A stretch of DNA of 64,000 nucleotides from Lactuca virosa (Eukaryota > Streptophyta > Magnoliopsida > Asterales > Asteraceae): the NCBI GenBank assembly GCA_928212115.1, contig CAKMRJ010005634.1, positions 126,023,542 through 126,087,541 of the forward strand. The letters run 5' to 3'. Of the stretch, positions 1 through 11,519 are shown in pieces. Both the position numbers and the translations under genes were made by a program. The notes under the pieces were generated by a model. That model saw only the letters and a list, made by a program, of their open reading frames with translations. It was not told the DNA's origin and made no database searches. Position 1 is the stretch's first letter, and each line of letters opens with the position of its first letter.

Positions 1-1934
1 GATTTCGGTCAAGCAAGGGTATTTTAAAGGGTTTACGGCCAAATAAAGGAGTTTTCAGTGGATCCTTTCATGAGTTTTCAGTAGACATAGAGATTGACCA
101 CAAAAGATGATACTTCAGCTTTACACAATTTTTCCCAGTACATACCATGCAACACACTAATTTATCTTTCAAATATCCATGAACTTACCCATCTACCTCT
201 TCCATAAAATCACGTCCAGAGAACACATCTTCCACCCATTCACCACCTTCTTTCATTATCTTATTTCCTCCCACATTCACATTTCAAAACTCCTCTCAAG
301 AACAATAGCCAAGATTTCCCAAGATCATCATCATCAAAGTGGTCCCTAAAATTTTGGTAAGCAAATTCATGAACCCCTAGAGATCCTACACATTATTATG
401 TAAATTACATCCTCTTTACACACATTATTGTGTGTTGATATCCTTAGGATAATATAAGCTTTAAGGAGTTCATCAAGCACATACTAGTGTTTTAGGCTCA
501 AAATCTCTTCACAACACTTCAAGCTACACACAAGAATCACTCAAGGTGAGCTTCATACCCCCATTTTTCGAGTTTTACATGCTTTTAGGGGGGAATACAA
601 CTCAAAATATGTTTGTATTATGAATATTTGCACGCTTCAACTTATTATTTGAATGTGGAGTAATATTTGCATAAGATGTGGTTAACACCATTTTGTTTAC
701 ACAAAAATCATGTTTTATGGGTTTAATGTATGAAGATAACCAAAAATATATCTCATTTTGTGTTAACAAACATCAACAAGAAAAATAAGAGTTGTACAAA
801 CTACAAGAATTTGGTGATTTTTACTACAAATAGTTCTTCTAGTAAAAATGGTTATATTTTAGCCACTACTATTTTTGGTGGGTTAAAACCCAAGGATTTA
901 TGTTTTGGTAACATACATCAACATTAGATAAGATTACAACTTGATATTTATATAAAGTTTATATAAATAGTTTACACAAACCATACTTTTATAACATTTA
1001 ATTGGTATGATCTTTTCATTATACAAGAAAAAGGGAGTCGTAGTTCACGTAAATCTATTAATCCTCTAGTGAGACATTCTCTTCACCGTACCTACCTAGC
1101 ATACACTTTAAGTCCTACATTATAACCAGAGTCTCCTGGAGGGAGAGCGAGATAGTTGTGTATAGATCTATACTGGATTGACAACCCCACACCTAAGTTG
1201 TTCTTTACAGCTAGACGGACCAGTCTAGGGTGACAAATATCTACCAATTCCGACGCCTGAAGAATGTTGTACATGCATAACAGTCACATTAAGCATGGTT
1301 ATAATAACTCACATAGGGATTAACAACTGTATATTGGTTTACGGGAAGCTCACACTTCACCGGTTTTATAAAAATAAAACTACATACTACTTTTCAATAC
1401 ACTATTGCTACACTTCTGGTCTTAGGGTTTAAGACTACAGTTTTCATACATCAGAAAATATTGGATTTTCTAGGAACATAGACTTTCATACTTACAAGAG
1501 AACGATACAAAGGACATACATACATTTTAGACTTGGGTATAAAATTTACAGCTCATTTTATAGAAAATATCGGATTTTCTGGAAGCATACTAAACCATTT
1601 CAAACAAAGCAGTTACAAATCTTTTTCATACAAAAATGCTTATGAACGCACCAACATTATTGTTGAAGATTTTCAAAACCACTTGTATTCTCAGGGAACC
1701 AGTAACAGGTAATCAACTCTTTTGAGATCAAGTGTTGTTGCATTAAGGAATTTTACTTTTTAGTCATTATTGTGTAACTTTTGAACAAATACAGTATGTA
1801 AACTATGTAAGCTTGTATTCCTAATGTAGGTTGTTTGGGTTGCTATGTTTCATTTATATACAACTGTTGTGATACTATGCAATGACGTCATCTGAACCCA
1901 GACGTTTCCGTCGTCCTGGTTCAGGGGTGTGACA
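1..1934 (+). mobile_element. Partial LTR of a gypsy-type element, truncated by the window edge
   Basis: The right end is GGGGTGTGACA at 1924-1934. This is the reverse complement of the TGTCACACCCC start of the LTRs at 4066 and 51035, so this LTR is in the opposite (plus) orientation. It shares several islands with those LTRs: a GTGAGC donor-like site at 546 after CAAG, a G-run block (588-598), a structured block at 1120-1260 with palindrome GTATAGATCTATAC, two AGAAAAT-loop-ATTTTCT hairpins (1453-1471, 1562-1580), and an acceptor-like CTTGTATTCTCAG ending at 1694. No primer binding site follows 1934, so it is a solo or 3' LTR. Its left end lies outside the window. Short ORFs here have no recognisable product. 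Confidence 0.8.
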
Positions 1935-3213
1935 ATTGTTTTCATAGATACTGTTAATTGGCATATTTGTCATTTTTTTTGTCTCTTGAGCTTGTGTTTT
2001 GGGAGCTCAGACAACTCTTACACCTTGTGAGCTATATAGAACACTCTTAGGACTTGTTGGACTTGGAAACTTATGCTTTGATGCTTGTTCATTAAGCCAT
2101 AGATGTGGTGTTAGCATTTTTGGTCATTTTAGTGCATAAAATTTAGATCTTACTTGATGGGAATGTCTTAATGGGTAAAGTTGAAAACTTTATCCATTAA
2201 GACATTTTAAGGGTCCATATTTGAAAGTTTGAGGGATTGACTTTTTGTATTAAGAGCTTAACAAAACAGTTGGACATCTGGTTCTATGCGAGGCGTAATC
2301 TGCCTTACGTTGGGCATAGCCTTGATTTTTCCCGCTTAGCCACCTTGCTCTACGCTTAGCGTAGAGCTGCATGCTATGTTGGGCGTAGGTGGTATGGGGC
2401 TGATCGTTGACTTTTGACCGTTGACTTTGGCCAAGTTTGACTTTAGGTCAAATTAAGGATTTTTGGTTGTAGACTTGGTCCCTGTTTGTTGTATAGATGA
2501 CTTATAGAGTCGGTTATTGGATATGTAATCATCACTATTATCTTCTAGACTGCAAGGTGAGTTTTCCTCATTGTACTCGTGGGTCGAAGGCACCAATACC
2601 GACCCACTAGATTGTGGTATGTATCCTTGTGTATATGATATTGTTATGTTGCAGTGATATGTTAAATTGGTAGATCTATATGATTATATGTACTTGTTGG
2701 TTATTGTTTATATGTTGCATGTGTCGACATAGTGCAGTTGGGTTGAGGCTTTATTGCTCTATGTTGTAAGCCAACAAACCCGGGACAATCCAATCCAATG
2801 ATTGTGGGCCAGGGCAATCCATTCTGATGACTGTGGGTTAGGGAAATCCAGTCCGATGACTGTGGGTTAGGGGTAATCCAGTTTGGTGATTGTGGACCCG
2901 AGGGTAAGCCAGTCAAATGACTGTGGAGCCAGTGTGCATGCTTATATATGTATTATCGTGTACGGTATTTTGGGGGAACTCGCTAACCTTTGGCTTATAG
3001 TTGTTGATTTCAATGGTTTCAAGTACATCAGATGATCGGGGCAAGGCAAATGCGTGATCGTACACATCATGTTATTGATTTATGTCTTGAGAGATTTTTG
3101 ATACTCTGATTCTATAGATTAGATTTGAAAACAATGGTTTATATCTTGCGGTTTTTGGGGAAATGTTTTATATAAAAGTTACAAAATTTTATCATGGTTT
3201 TTGGGATGTTACA
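1935..3213 (+). mobile_element. Element F 5' LTR, left part missing
   Basis: The LTR ends GGGATGTTACA at 3213 and is followed directly by a primer binding site, which fixes its right boundary and plus orientation. Its left part is lost where the LTR at 1-1934 begins. It contains CG-rich words of the type CTACGCTTAGCGTAG (around 2350) and related TACG..GCGTA words (2283-2390), a donor-like CAAG|GTGAGT at 2557, and a conserved pre-acceptor block at 2979-3023. TACC-like direct words spaced about 30 bp occur at 2780-2920. No ORF of note is present. Confidence 0.75.
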
Positions 3214-3216
3214 AAT

Positions 3217-3230
3217 TGGTATCAGAGCCC
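3217..3230 (+). other. Primer binding site of element F (initiator tRNA-Met type)
   Basis: TGGTATCAGAGCCC lies three bases after the LTR end TGTTACA. The first 12 bases match the 3' end of plant initiator tRNA-Met, the usual primer of plant LTR retrotransposons. It shows that the sequence to the right is the internal region of a plus-strand element. Confidence 0.9.
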
Positions 3231-4060
3231 TGGTTTGAGAGAATTGGATGAACATTTTTGCGATTCCATACTCAAACTATGGATCTGCAAAATAATTTTC
3301 ATAATTAACTTTAAAATAACTAAAGGAGATGATGTGATATGTACAATCAGTCGGAGCTCAAGAAAAGTTATTCCCCAAAATACCCACACTTGTTTTATAT
3401 GTATTGGTGATATGTTAGAAATGCATGCTAGAAGTTAGAATAAGGATCTGCTCAAGGTTGCATTATAGAGTGCCTATTAAGGAAGATGCCTTTTGATGCC
3501 TTGTTGTCTGTGGAATTCTACTGCTCGAATGTTGCTTGCTTTGTGCTTTGTATGACTCATATTGATGTGAGTTAACTATTAAATGAACATGTTAAGTTGC
3601 ATGATGCAAAGGTTAAATAATTTTAGAATGATTGATTCGGCTCTATTATGCAACTCTTGTATGAGTCTGACCGTTGTAGGGTTGGGTCTTTTAGTCGAAA
3701 GATTATTTATGTTTTGTTGCATGTGATTGTTTTCATGTAGTAGTTAGCTGACATTAATAGGTGTCTTTTAACAGCTGATGGCAGGGTGAAACGACGACCC
3801 TATGAGAGCATAGGAAGTGCTTTAGTGTGGGTAGTGCGATATTTAGCGGGTATTGGCAGTATTATTATGAGTAGGTGACTTGGAAGACTCATGATGATTC
3901 TTGAGGAAAGTATGGATAGGTGTGGAAGGTAGTATTGGGCTCGTACTACTAGAAGCACATGACCTGTACTCGAATCAAGGAAAGTCTTGGGGACTCTAAG
4001 GAGCTGGTTGAGGGTGGATAACATGGTTTGGGACCATGATTCATGGTAGTTTTTTGGTAT
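3231..4060 (+). mobile_element. Element F internal region, first part
   Basis: This stretch follows the primer site and runs up to the target site duplication of element A. A short open frame at 3163-3438 crosses the LTR/PBS boundary and is not a recognisable gag. Several short frames near 3800-4150 also match nothing. F is therefore a decayed or non-autonomous element. It resumes after element A at 34862. Confidence 0.6.
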
Positions 4061-4065
4061 CTGTC

Positions 4066-5738
4066 TGTCACACCCCCAAACCAGAACGGCGAAAACGTCT
4101 GGGGGTGGAGGACTTCATTTGTAGTATCACAACAATACATAATAGTAATCAAAGTACAACAACAACCATTATATTTACAAATTTATAAGTTTTACAACTG
4201 TGTTCAAAACATAGTGTATATGAACTCAAAAGTACAAGTTTAAAAGACATGAGTTTATAGATCTCCGTCTTCTCAAAAGTTGTGGTTGTACCTGTATTAC
4301 TGGTTCCCTGAGAATACAAGTAGGTTTTGAAAAGGTGTCAATAATTAAGTTGGTGAGTTCATAAGTATGTTTATAACTGAAATTTGTTTTCTTGTATATT
4401 GATAAAGTGAAAGTATTTTTCCCAAAAAATCCTATATTTTCTGCTATGTTATACTGTAAGCAAAATGTATAATGATTTCTTGTAACAACAACTTGTAAAA
4501 TGTAGTTTAGTTCTCATAAAACCATGAAAAGTATGTTTTCTATGAATTGAAATAGTATTCCACGTTTATTCTTGTAAGATACTGTATTATAGTTTTATAG
4601 TTAAATAAAACTATGTGATGTGTTGCTTATTCATACAATAATCATTTTGTTCAATACCAAATTGTGAGTTATTATAACCATACTAGATGACCTAAGATGG
4701 CCTGAACACGATGTTCTTCAGGCGTTGTAATATGTGAGACATTTGTCACCCCAGACATGCCTGCGTAACTGTAGCTAGCAGTTCAGGTGTGGGATTGTCA
4801 GTCCCATATAGATCTATATACAAGTGTCGCACTCTCCCTCTAGGAGACTCTGGTTATAATTTCAGGACTTGGTTGGTACTCAGAAAAGTACATGAAGGTA
4901 GTCTCACAAATGCTATATTGATGATTACGCGTAGAACATTGAAAGGTTACTTTGTAATAGATACACTGCAAGTAAGTTTCATAAACTGTATAGAATATAG
5001 TTTATAAGTTATTTTTCAGTAAAGTAATCTGTTTGTTTTCTAATAGTTATCCTCTGTTTGTTTTCCGTTATGTACTAGGTTTGTTTGCCTGTTATGTACT
5101 TTGAAACTTGAAACTAATGAATGAGTCCTCTAAACTATACCTATTATAGTTTAGCTGTTTGTTTTACTGTAAGAATCTGTAATACTGTTATTCCATGAAA
5201 TTCTCTGTTTGTACCCATGTAGTATCAAACAGTTTGAAAACCATTTTATATTTATATAAATGTAATATTTATATAATTGTGATTAATTAGATCTTCAATT
5301 AAATAACTTCACCCCAAGCCCACAACAAAACAAGGAACAGGAAATGGGGTCAAATTACATATTCTAAATCTTTAGAATCCAAATTATATAATTTCCACAG
5401 ATATAAATATGTAATTTTAACAATTATAACAATTTAAAATATACTAAAACATTTAAAAATCTTTTGAGATATTAACACAATTTTATTGTGTTTCACTTGT
5501 ATCCCCCCCCCCCCTAAAATAGTTAAAAATCATAAAAATGTAGGGGTATGAACTCACCTTTTGTGAGTGATTTGATTTAGGATGTTACTTCCACGAGTGA
5601 AATCCCGTAGTAAAACAAGTCCTATATAGCAATTTGTATAGTATATATGCAACCAATTAGTGAATATAATCATAGGAATGATTGGAAATTGGACTAATTT
5701 GTAAGTATAACTTACAAATAGGAGTGTTAGAAGCAAAG
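4066..5738 (-). mobile_element. Element A 3' LTR, first part
   Basis: It starts TGTCACACCCC and is collinear with the 5' LTR from 4718 (matching 30424) onward. It holds a candidate LTR-internal intron: on the minus strand AAG|GTGAGTTC at 5557 and TTGTATTCTCAG|GG at 4308, about 1250 bp apart. It also carries the conserved palindrome ATATAGATCTATAT and its flanking hairpins (4735-4860), and a poly-C run near 5503-5514. It is cut at 5738 by the copia insertion and resumes at 23891. Confidence 0.9.
5734..5738. repeat. Target site duplication of the copia element (left copy)
   Basis: caaag at 5734-5738 is repeated at 23886-23890 immediately outside the other LTR. The uninterrupted site is visible in the 5' LTR of element A near 31388-31410, which confirms the junction. 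Confidence 0.95.
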
Positions 5739-6042
5739 TATAGAAGTGTTTAATTGATTATGAGAATCAAATCAAAGTAAAAGATGAACACAAGAAGTAA
5801 ATAAGGTCTGGTTTAGCTCATATTACTTTCAGAGAACAAGAGTACAAAACTGATAGTAAAACATGGAAAACTCTACTATCAACTCTATGTTCAGCTCCTA
5901 TTTATAGGAGGCTGAAAGTACAAAAAATACTAAGGCTAGACATTACGCTTCGTTAAAAAGAAGCCTTAGCAAATACATAGAAAACATACGAAATTGACAA
6001 ATACACAGACTTCGACATATTACAAGATATTTCGACTCTACA
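5739..6042 (-). mobile_element. Copia 3' LTR
   Basis: This 304-bp LTR ends TCTACA and starts TATAG; the second base has mutated from the TGTAG seen in the other copy. A minus-strand TATA box CTATAAATAG lies at 5898-5907. By manual comparison it differs from the 5' LTR at about 10 positions with no length change, so the insertion is not very recent. Confidence 0.93.
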
Positions 6043-6060
6043 ATCTCCCCCTTTGTAATC
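6043..6060 (-). other. Copia polypurine tract
   Basis: On the minus strand the sequence just upstream of the 3' LTR reads ACAAAGGGGGAGAT, a typical polypurine tract used to prime plus-strand DNA synthesis. Its position marks the 3' LTR and the minus orientation. Confidence 0.85.
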
Positions 6061-6780
6061 ATGTCGAACTTCTCAATTCGTGAGAATCTGTGCAGCAAAG
6101 TGCATCATCCTTCGTATCTCCGAGTACCATGTCATTATCTTCCTTAACTCAACTTTATCTCGATCATTGTTCTTCTTGCAATTATTCATACGAACAATGA
6201 AGTTCGTATATTGCGAAGTAGTATATCTTTCAATCTTTGAAGATTGGAATAAAAACCTCTTAGCTTTGCCATTCTTATCTTTTCTTGCAAAGACCAATCC
6301 AAAAGGTTTAAATATATCTCCCCATCAGCATATTTCTTCACTTCAGCTTGAGTCTTCGACAATTCCATTGAAACTTTCACTTCCTTTCCCATTGCTGATG
6401 CTAACTCCACATCAGTCAATGCTAGACAATCATAGTAATTGTCTATGAAAATTTTGATATGTGCAAGACCAAGCCTCAATACATCTTTGTCGGTCCCTTA
6501 AAGTTGCAAAGCCTCCATGTCTTTCAAAATTAATGCAACTTGAATCAGGTCATTCAAGTTCATTAGAGGAAAATCAGCAACCGAGAAATCACATACTTGA
6601 TTGTTCGCTCTTACAACATGATACCGAAAATTTTGTATCATATTCTCGAACATTACATCTTTTGTTATACTGATAACCTTGTTGATCTTCACTAATGACC
6701 ATATTTTTTCTGGTTCTTTTCCAACAACCGCATGAAACCTAAGTTTCATATGAATAAAATCATCCTCGTTGTCGAACTTC
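6061..6780 (-). pseudogene. Copia extra ORF, C-terminal part (broken)
   Basis: Minus-strand frames 6498-6749, 6186-6479 and 6073-6297 join through a stop and frameshifts into one charged, partly helical region. It starts with a MKLRFHAVVGKEPEKIW-type segment and ends close to the polypurine tract. It continues the large ORF at 6785-8524, from which it is separated by an in-frame stop after MARTR. No known domain or membrane segment was recognised. The position between RNase H and the 3' LTR matches the additional ORFs of some large plant copia elements. Function unknown. Confidence 0.55.
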
Positions 6781-6784
6781 TCAA

Positions 6785-8524
6785 CTATCTTGTACGAGCC
6801 ATGATAAACATCATTTCATTCACCGAAAAATCAAGCTGACTCATATCAGTGTTAGTGATAGAATAGCTTTTCTTAGGCTTTTTCTCAAACACATACATGT
6901 GACTGAAAGCAACTCTTGCTTCAATATTCTCATAGTTGTACAACTTCTTTGGATCTCCCTTATCCATACCTGGTGGATCACTTTTACGAAGTCTTAGTAT
7001 GCTCTGTATCTGCCTTTGTTTCTCCATTTCAGCTTCAATTTCGGCCTTCTTCTCTTCTTTCGATTTTTCAACCAAAATCCCCTTCCTTTTTCCATCATCT
7101 TCAGAAGGTTTTGGTTTAGAAGAACTTGAACTTCCTCCTTCAGTAGAAGAGCCAATAACAATTCCCTTCAGAATAGGTTTTGTTGTTGTCTTGATGGCTT
7201 CTGTTGTAATCACCTCTGAGACTATAGGTGCTGGGACTTGAGTAGATACAAATTTCGTTAATTCACCAGTAGTTACAATCTTCTCAATCTTTTTCGACTT
7301 ATCAACCCCTTTTGTTATTTTCAAAGATTTTCCATCTTGAATTTTCTTTTCTCCCCCTTGCACCCCTGTGACAACAGGAGGGGCACCAGCAGGCAACATG
7401 TTGGCAAATTTCGAAATTGGAGCAACAGCCTTCTGAATAGCTTGATCCAAACTATGTAACTTCTGAGTTAAAAACTCAGGAGTTAAAAACGAAGTTGGAG
7501 CCGGTTTCGATACTAACTCTTTCAGTTCACCAAGTAAAACACCCATCCTGTCGAAATTTTGAGCATCTGCTGTAGCCTTTGCATCAAACTTGGGATTTAA
7601 TGATTGATACCATTCGACAATCGTTTTGACTGCAGCCGCTATTGTGTCAACATTCGACTTGATTATCGAATAATTGGAATTCAGCTCATTCAGCTCTGTG
7701 GAGACATCAACCTTCAGCTCCTCAAGTTTTCGATTAACATCTTCTCTTATGGTTTTGACATCTTTAACAAAAAGAACATGACGTTCTTTTGTTACCATAC
7801 GAAGGTCTTTGACTTCAGATTTAAATGAATCAGCCTGAGCCTTGACTCTCAACTCGTTGTTCTTATCGATAACATCCAATTGATGCTGCATTTGAAGTTC
7901 TACAGCTTTGAGCATCACATCAACTTCTATCCCTGATACTGAATTCTTTGCTCCGGAATCAGCTTGTGATTGAAGAATAGAATTGAGTTTTCGATTGAGA
8001 ATCTTGAACTGCTTCCCCGACATCAGCATATGATCAGGTATGTTCTCCTCTTCGGAATGAAATTCCAAATCATCAAATGTTCCTCCGAAACCTCCTCCAT
8101 CTGTTTCATCATCGGAATTTGGTTTTTGTGGATCGGTGGATTGTGATGGGAATAGTGTAGTGAAGGGTTGTTGTAATACTTGATCGAAAGTAGGTGAAGT
8201 AGTGGTAGTGGAAATGTGTTGAATAAAAGGTGGAAGTGAAACAAAAGTACTTGAAATAGGTTCAGAAGAAGATGTAGTAGGAATACCTTGAGATGATGGA
8301 TCAACACTCACAACAACATGTGCACCCGTATCAGATATGTTTGCAACAATGGTAGAAATTGGAACCTCCTCAGGAACTGATTTGGTTACAATAATTTCGA
8401 GTGGAACTGTTGTTGTTGGCAATGAAACATTTGTGAGAATTAGTGGTTGTGAGTGTTTTGGGGAATTCGAACCCAAAGGTGTTTCTGGGACGATCTCACT
8501 ATCTGATGACTCATCATGAACCAC
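6785..8524 (-). pseudogene. Copia extra ORF, central coiled-coil part
   Basis: A 579-codon open frame. Residues about 1-150 are rich in Ser, Thr, Pro and acidic residues (PETPLGSNSPKHSQ at the start). Residues about 190-330 look like a coiled coil with KSEVKDL and REDVNRKLEELK heptads. The C-terminal third is lysine-rich (EKSKEEKKAEIEAEMEKQRQ). The ATG is probably internal: the upstream frame (8440-9398) overlaps it by 85 bp in another frame, so a one-base indel near 8530 most likely split one protein. No signal peptide or transmembrane segment is seen, which argues against an envelope protein. Function unknown. Confidence 0.6.
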
Positions 8525-9398
8525 CAGCTTTCGTTCTTTCTCTTCTTGTTGATGTGCTTCGCCATATCCTCAGCTCTTCGCTTCTTGGATGATGGTGAAA
8601 CTGGTGCAGGAATCTCGCGAACTTTCACTCCTTGTCGGTTAAGCTGAGGTTTGCGAATAGTAGGATATTGATCTTCTGATGAATTTCGTTTCTTATAAGA
8701 GAAATTCCTTAATCTTTTGAACACACCATATTTCGAAGGGATCAATTCCTTCGAAGATTCAGGAACAACCTTCTCCTTAGGCTTCTCAGTTTCGTTTGCA
8801 ATCTTCTTAGGAGACTTAGACTTAGCTTGTTTCTTGGGGCTTTCGTGAACAACATCATCAGCTCCCTTCTTCGATTTCTTAACTTTCTTAGATGATCCTT
8901 CATCACTTATTTTCAGCAAAATCTCAGTTTCGACTGAAGGATTAACATGTTGCAAGTATGCCACCAATACTGAATTTGTTGGATCAACTTTCTTCAGCAT
9001 CCCATCAGGAATTCGTGCAACATTTGGGAATACTTCTGAATCATCTGCAACAGTCTTTGGAAAATGATACTTCATGAATTCTGCCTTAGCCTCATCAACG
9101 GGAATTGGAATGCCTTCTTTGTCATATACATACTGAAGAACCAAACTCCAGTAACGTGCACACGAAATTCCTTTTACTACATTCATGTTTTCCAGGCTCT
9201 TTATAAACTCTTTCCAAATCTGAGTAGCATAATCAACATTGAGATCATAGTACAACCCTGCTATCATAGCATAGACTTCCATTCTCCCCTTGTCAAGCCC
9301 TACACTTCGCCCAGTTAAGCAACGAAGATATATCCCGAACAAAAAATTCCATATGCAAGGAAGACCAGACTTCTTGAAATAAACTGATCTTGACAAGT
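8440..9398 (-). pseudogene. Copia extra ORF, part with basic nuclear-signal-like clusters
   Basis: The frame begins at the junction with the inserted solo LTR (9404-11126) and is the direct continuation of the frame at 11132-11515. Removing the LTR and one ggtgg copy rejoins GHQPP to a LVKISLFQ-type sequence. It contains a helical region (WKEFIKSLENMN, SCARYWSLVLQYV) and then dense basic clusters, KKVKKSKKG, SPKKQAKSKSPKK and SSKKRRAED, which look like nuclear localisation signals. I recall similar proteins beside Asteraceae retroelement pol genes, but no search was made. A frameshift near 8530 breaks it. Confidence 0.6.
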
Positions 9399-9403
9399 GG
9401 TGG

Positions 9404-11126
9404 TGTTAAGACCGTTGTCGCGCACGTATTAAACAAATAAATTTATCACTGCTTGGAATGTACTAAAAAGATAGCATAGGGAAGCAGGGTCGAATCCTCA
9501 GGGACACAGCCTAAAAGTCAATGCCTTTTTGCATCAGGCACATCTAGTCAAGAAACAGAATATAAAAGGGGGATTTTGAATTAAACTAAAAACTAAAAAT
9601 GAAGTGATATTAAAATTAAACAAAAATCAATATTAAAAACGATTTCAGCTCTGCTGCGACTTTTCTAATCATGCAATCAACCCAGATCTAGTTATTTGAG
9701 ATGCGTTCTATCTAAGATGGTACTGAGAAAAACTAACAAGCTCTAGTAATTTATCATTTACCTAAATTAGTTAATCAAAACAAACTCTTTGAATTAACCC
9801 TAACTTTTTACTGTCTAATCAAACAAGCTTTTAATTAAGATCAGAAAAGTTGAATTTCAATCTATGTAAAATTCCCAGCAATATCCAATACTTCTTACAG
9901 GCTCGGAAGCGTAAAGATATGATTTTTATAGTTTATAATAAAGTCAAATCCCAAACACGGAACCAATTTATTACTTGTTACTTATTACCAGTTGACAAGA
10001 ACAATTATGTATTCTATAACTGGAATGATAAAACCCTAGCTAGGTGATCAGACTAACAAGAATCAAAATCAAACATACATTAAGAACAAAACTGAAGAAT
10101 CTAGATAGAAACACAAATCAAAAACCCGATCTAATGATCAATCACATGAAAAGTACTTGTCTTGCAGAACTGAAAACTAAGGTTTAGCCAGACATGCCTA
10201 AAGATTGAAAAAAACCGATGAAAAGAGACATCAAACAACTAATCTTACTAATCTACTTGAAGGAGATGATCTACAGCCTTCAGATCTTCAGAAATCAATG
10301 AAATCGAAGAAGAAACACCTCCAAAATCGTATTTTCGTCGTCTGGTACCTCTGGAATCGCCAAGTTAGGTTACTGGAATGGTATCAGGGTCTATTTATAC
10401 GTCCAACAACAAAAAACGATGCGCATGCGATCGCATGGGCACAACCTGCGATCGCAGGTATTACCGAAAACGCGTCATGGGCCTTTTTAATGAAGTAGAA
10501 TGCTATTTTGGCACTTTTTGGCAAACCTACGATCGCATGTAAACAAACTGCGATCTCATGTATTGAGTTTTCACTCCCGGATGAATTTTTGGCACAAAAA
10601 AACCTCGAAGACAAGTTGCGACCTAACCTGCGATCGCATAAAGGCTCCATGAGATCGCATAGAGACAACATGCGATCACTTGTTTTGTCTAAGTTGTCTG
10701 AAATTTGTCTACTTTTCAGATCATTTTGAATCGCGTCAATCGGAGTTACGGTTCTCGAGATATGGTCAAAATACTGATAGGGGGTCAAAGATGCCAGCAA
10801 CATCCTTTAACTTTAGATTGCATATTCTTTCTTCGTGTGATCAATTCGATCGAATGTTTCTTGACCAAAGCATATTGCAAGCATTCCTCAACATACTCCA
10901 TAAGTTCCATGCTCGATTTTAAGCTCCAAATGCGCATCCAACTGCTCCCAAAGCACTGCTCCACTCGAACTATCTGGAATTGACATAAAAACATGAGCAG
11001 TACGAGAATTCTAACGAAATACATGAGCTGAACATTGTTTATATAAATGACATGAAAATGTACAAAATATGCTGCTAAAATGATGATAAAAACTACCCTA
11101 TAAGATGCATAAAATGGCATCTAACA
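9404..11126 (-). mobile_element. Solo LTR inserted in the copia extra ORF
   Basis: The 1723-bp segment starts TGTTAAGACC and ends CATCTAACA, with identical 5-bp target duplications ggtgg at 9399-9403 and 11127-11131. No gag, pol, PBS or second LTR is present. The minus strand has a TATA box GTATAAATAG (10391-10400). Directly upstream of that box is a cluster of TGCGATCGCA-like words (10422-10680). Short ORFs within it are not recognisable. It is either a solo LTR left by LTR-LTR recombination or a non-coding element. Confidence 0.85.
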
Positions 11127-11131
11127 GGTGG

Positions 11132-11515
11132 CTGATGACCCATCTCGTTAAACATGGACAGAACTTGATCACAAGTAGGTTTAAAGAATGGAGGTGAATT
11201 CGGAATCACCAAGATTTGAGTAAACATCTTCTTCGTGAGTCGAATTCGCTTTTCATTCACCAGATTGAATGTGATTACATCAGTGGCTTTGCTGTAAGAA
11301 GCAGTGGAACCAGCCATTGATAACCATGACATCGGGACATCAAAAGCATTGAACATCGCAGTTGTGAGACCTGAATGTTGAAGAGCAACAATCAGCATCT
11401 TGAGTTCTTCAGGATACATTGACACATCTCCTTCAACCTGATAGTTTATGCTTTGAATCTTCATAATTGGTTGAGATGCAATTTCGTCAGTAGTGTCGGT
11501 TGGAGCAGCAGCCAT
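11132..11515 (-). pseudogene. Copia extra ORF, N-terminal part
   Basis: An ATG at 11515 starts a frame with N-terminus MAAAPTDTTDEIASQ and continues to GHQPP, where the solo LTR interrupts it; the last residues of the raw frame (VRCHFMHLIG) come from the inserted LTR. It is separated from the end of RNase H by about 1.8 kb of non-coding DNA, so it needs its own transcript, splicing or internal initiation rather than simple pol readthrough. It resembles the N-terminal domain of the extra proteins I associate with Asteraceae copia-like elements. Function unknown. Confidence 0.6.
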
Positions 11516-11519
11516 TGAT

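Noticed and set aside
6785..8524. Envelope protein after copia pol
   Set aside because: No signal peptide, transmembrane segment or furin-like site was seen; the region is charged and coiled-coil. Kept as an extra ORF of unknown function.
10422..10680. Replication origin or restriction-type array from GCGATCGC words
   Set aside because: The words sit upstream of a TATA box inside an LTR and fit the promoter palindrome pattern of the other families.
10205..10803. Several overlapping frames of 70-140 codons on both strands
   Set aside because: They lie in the solo LTR 9404-11126, follow its repeats and have no conserved domain.
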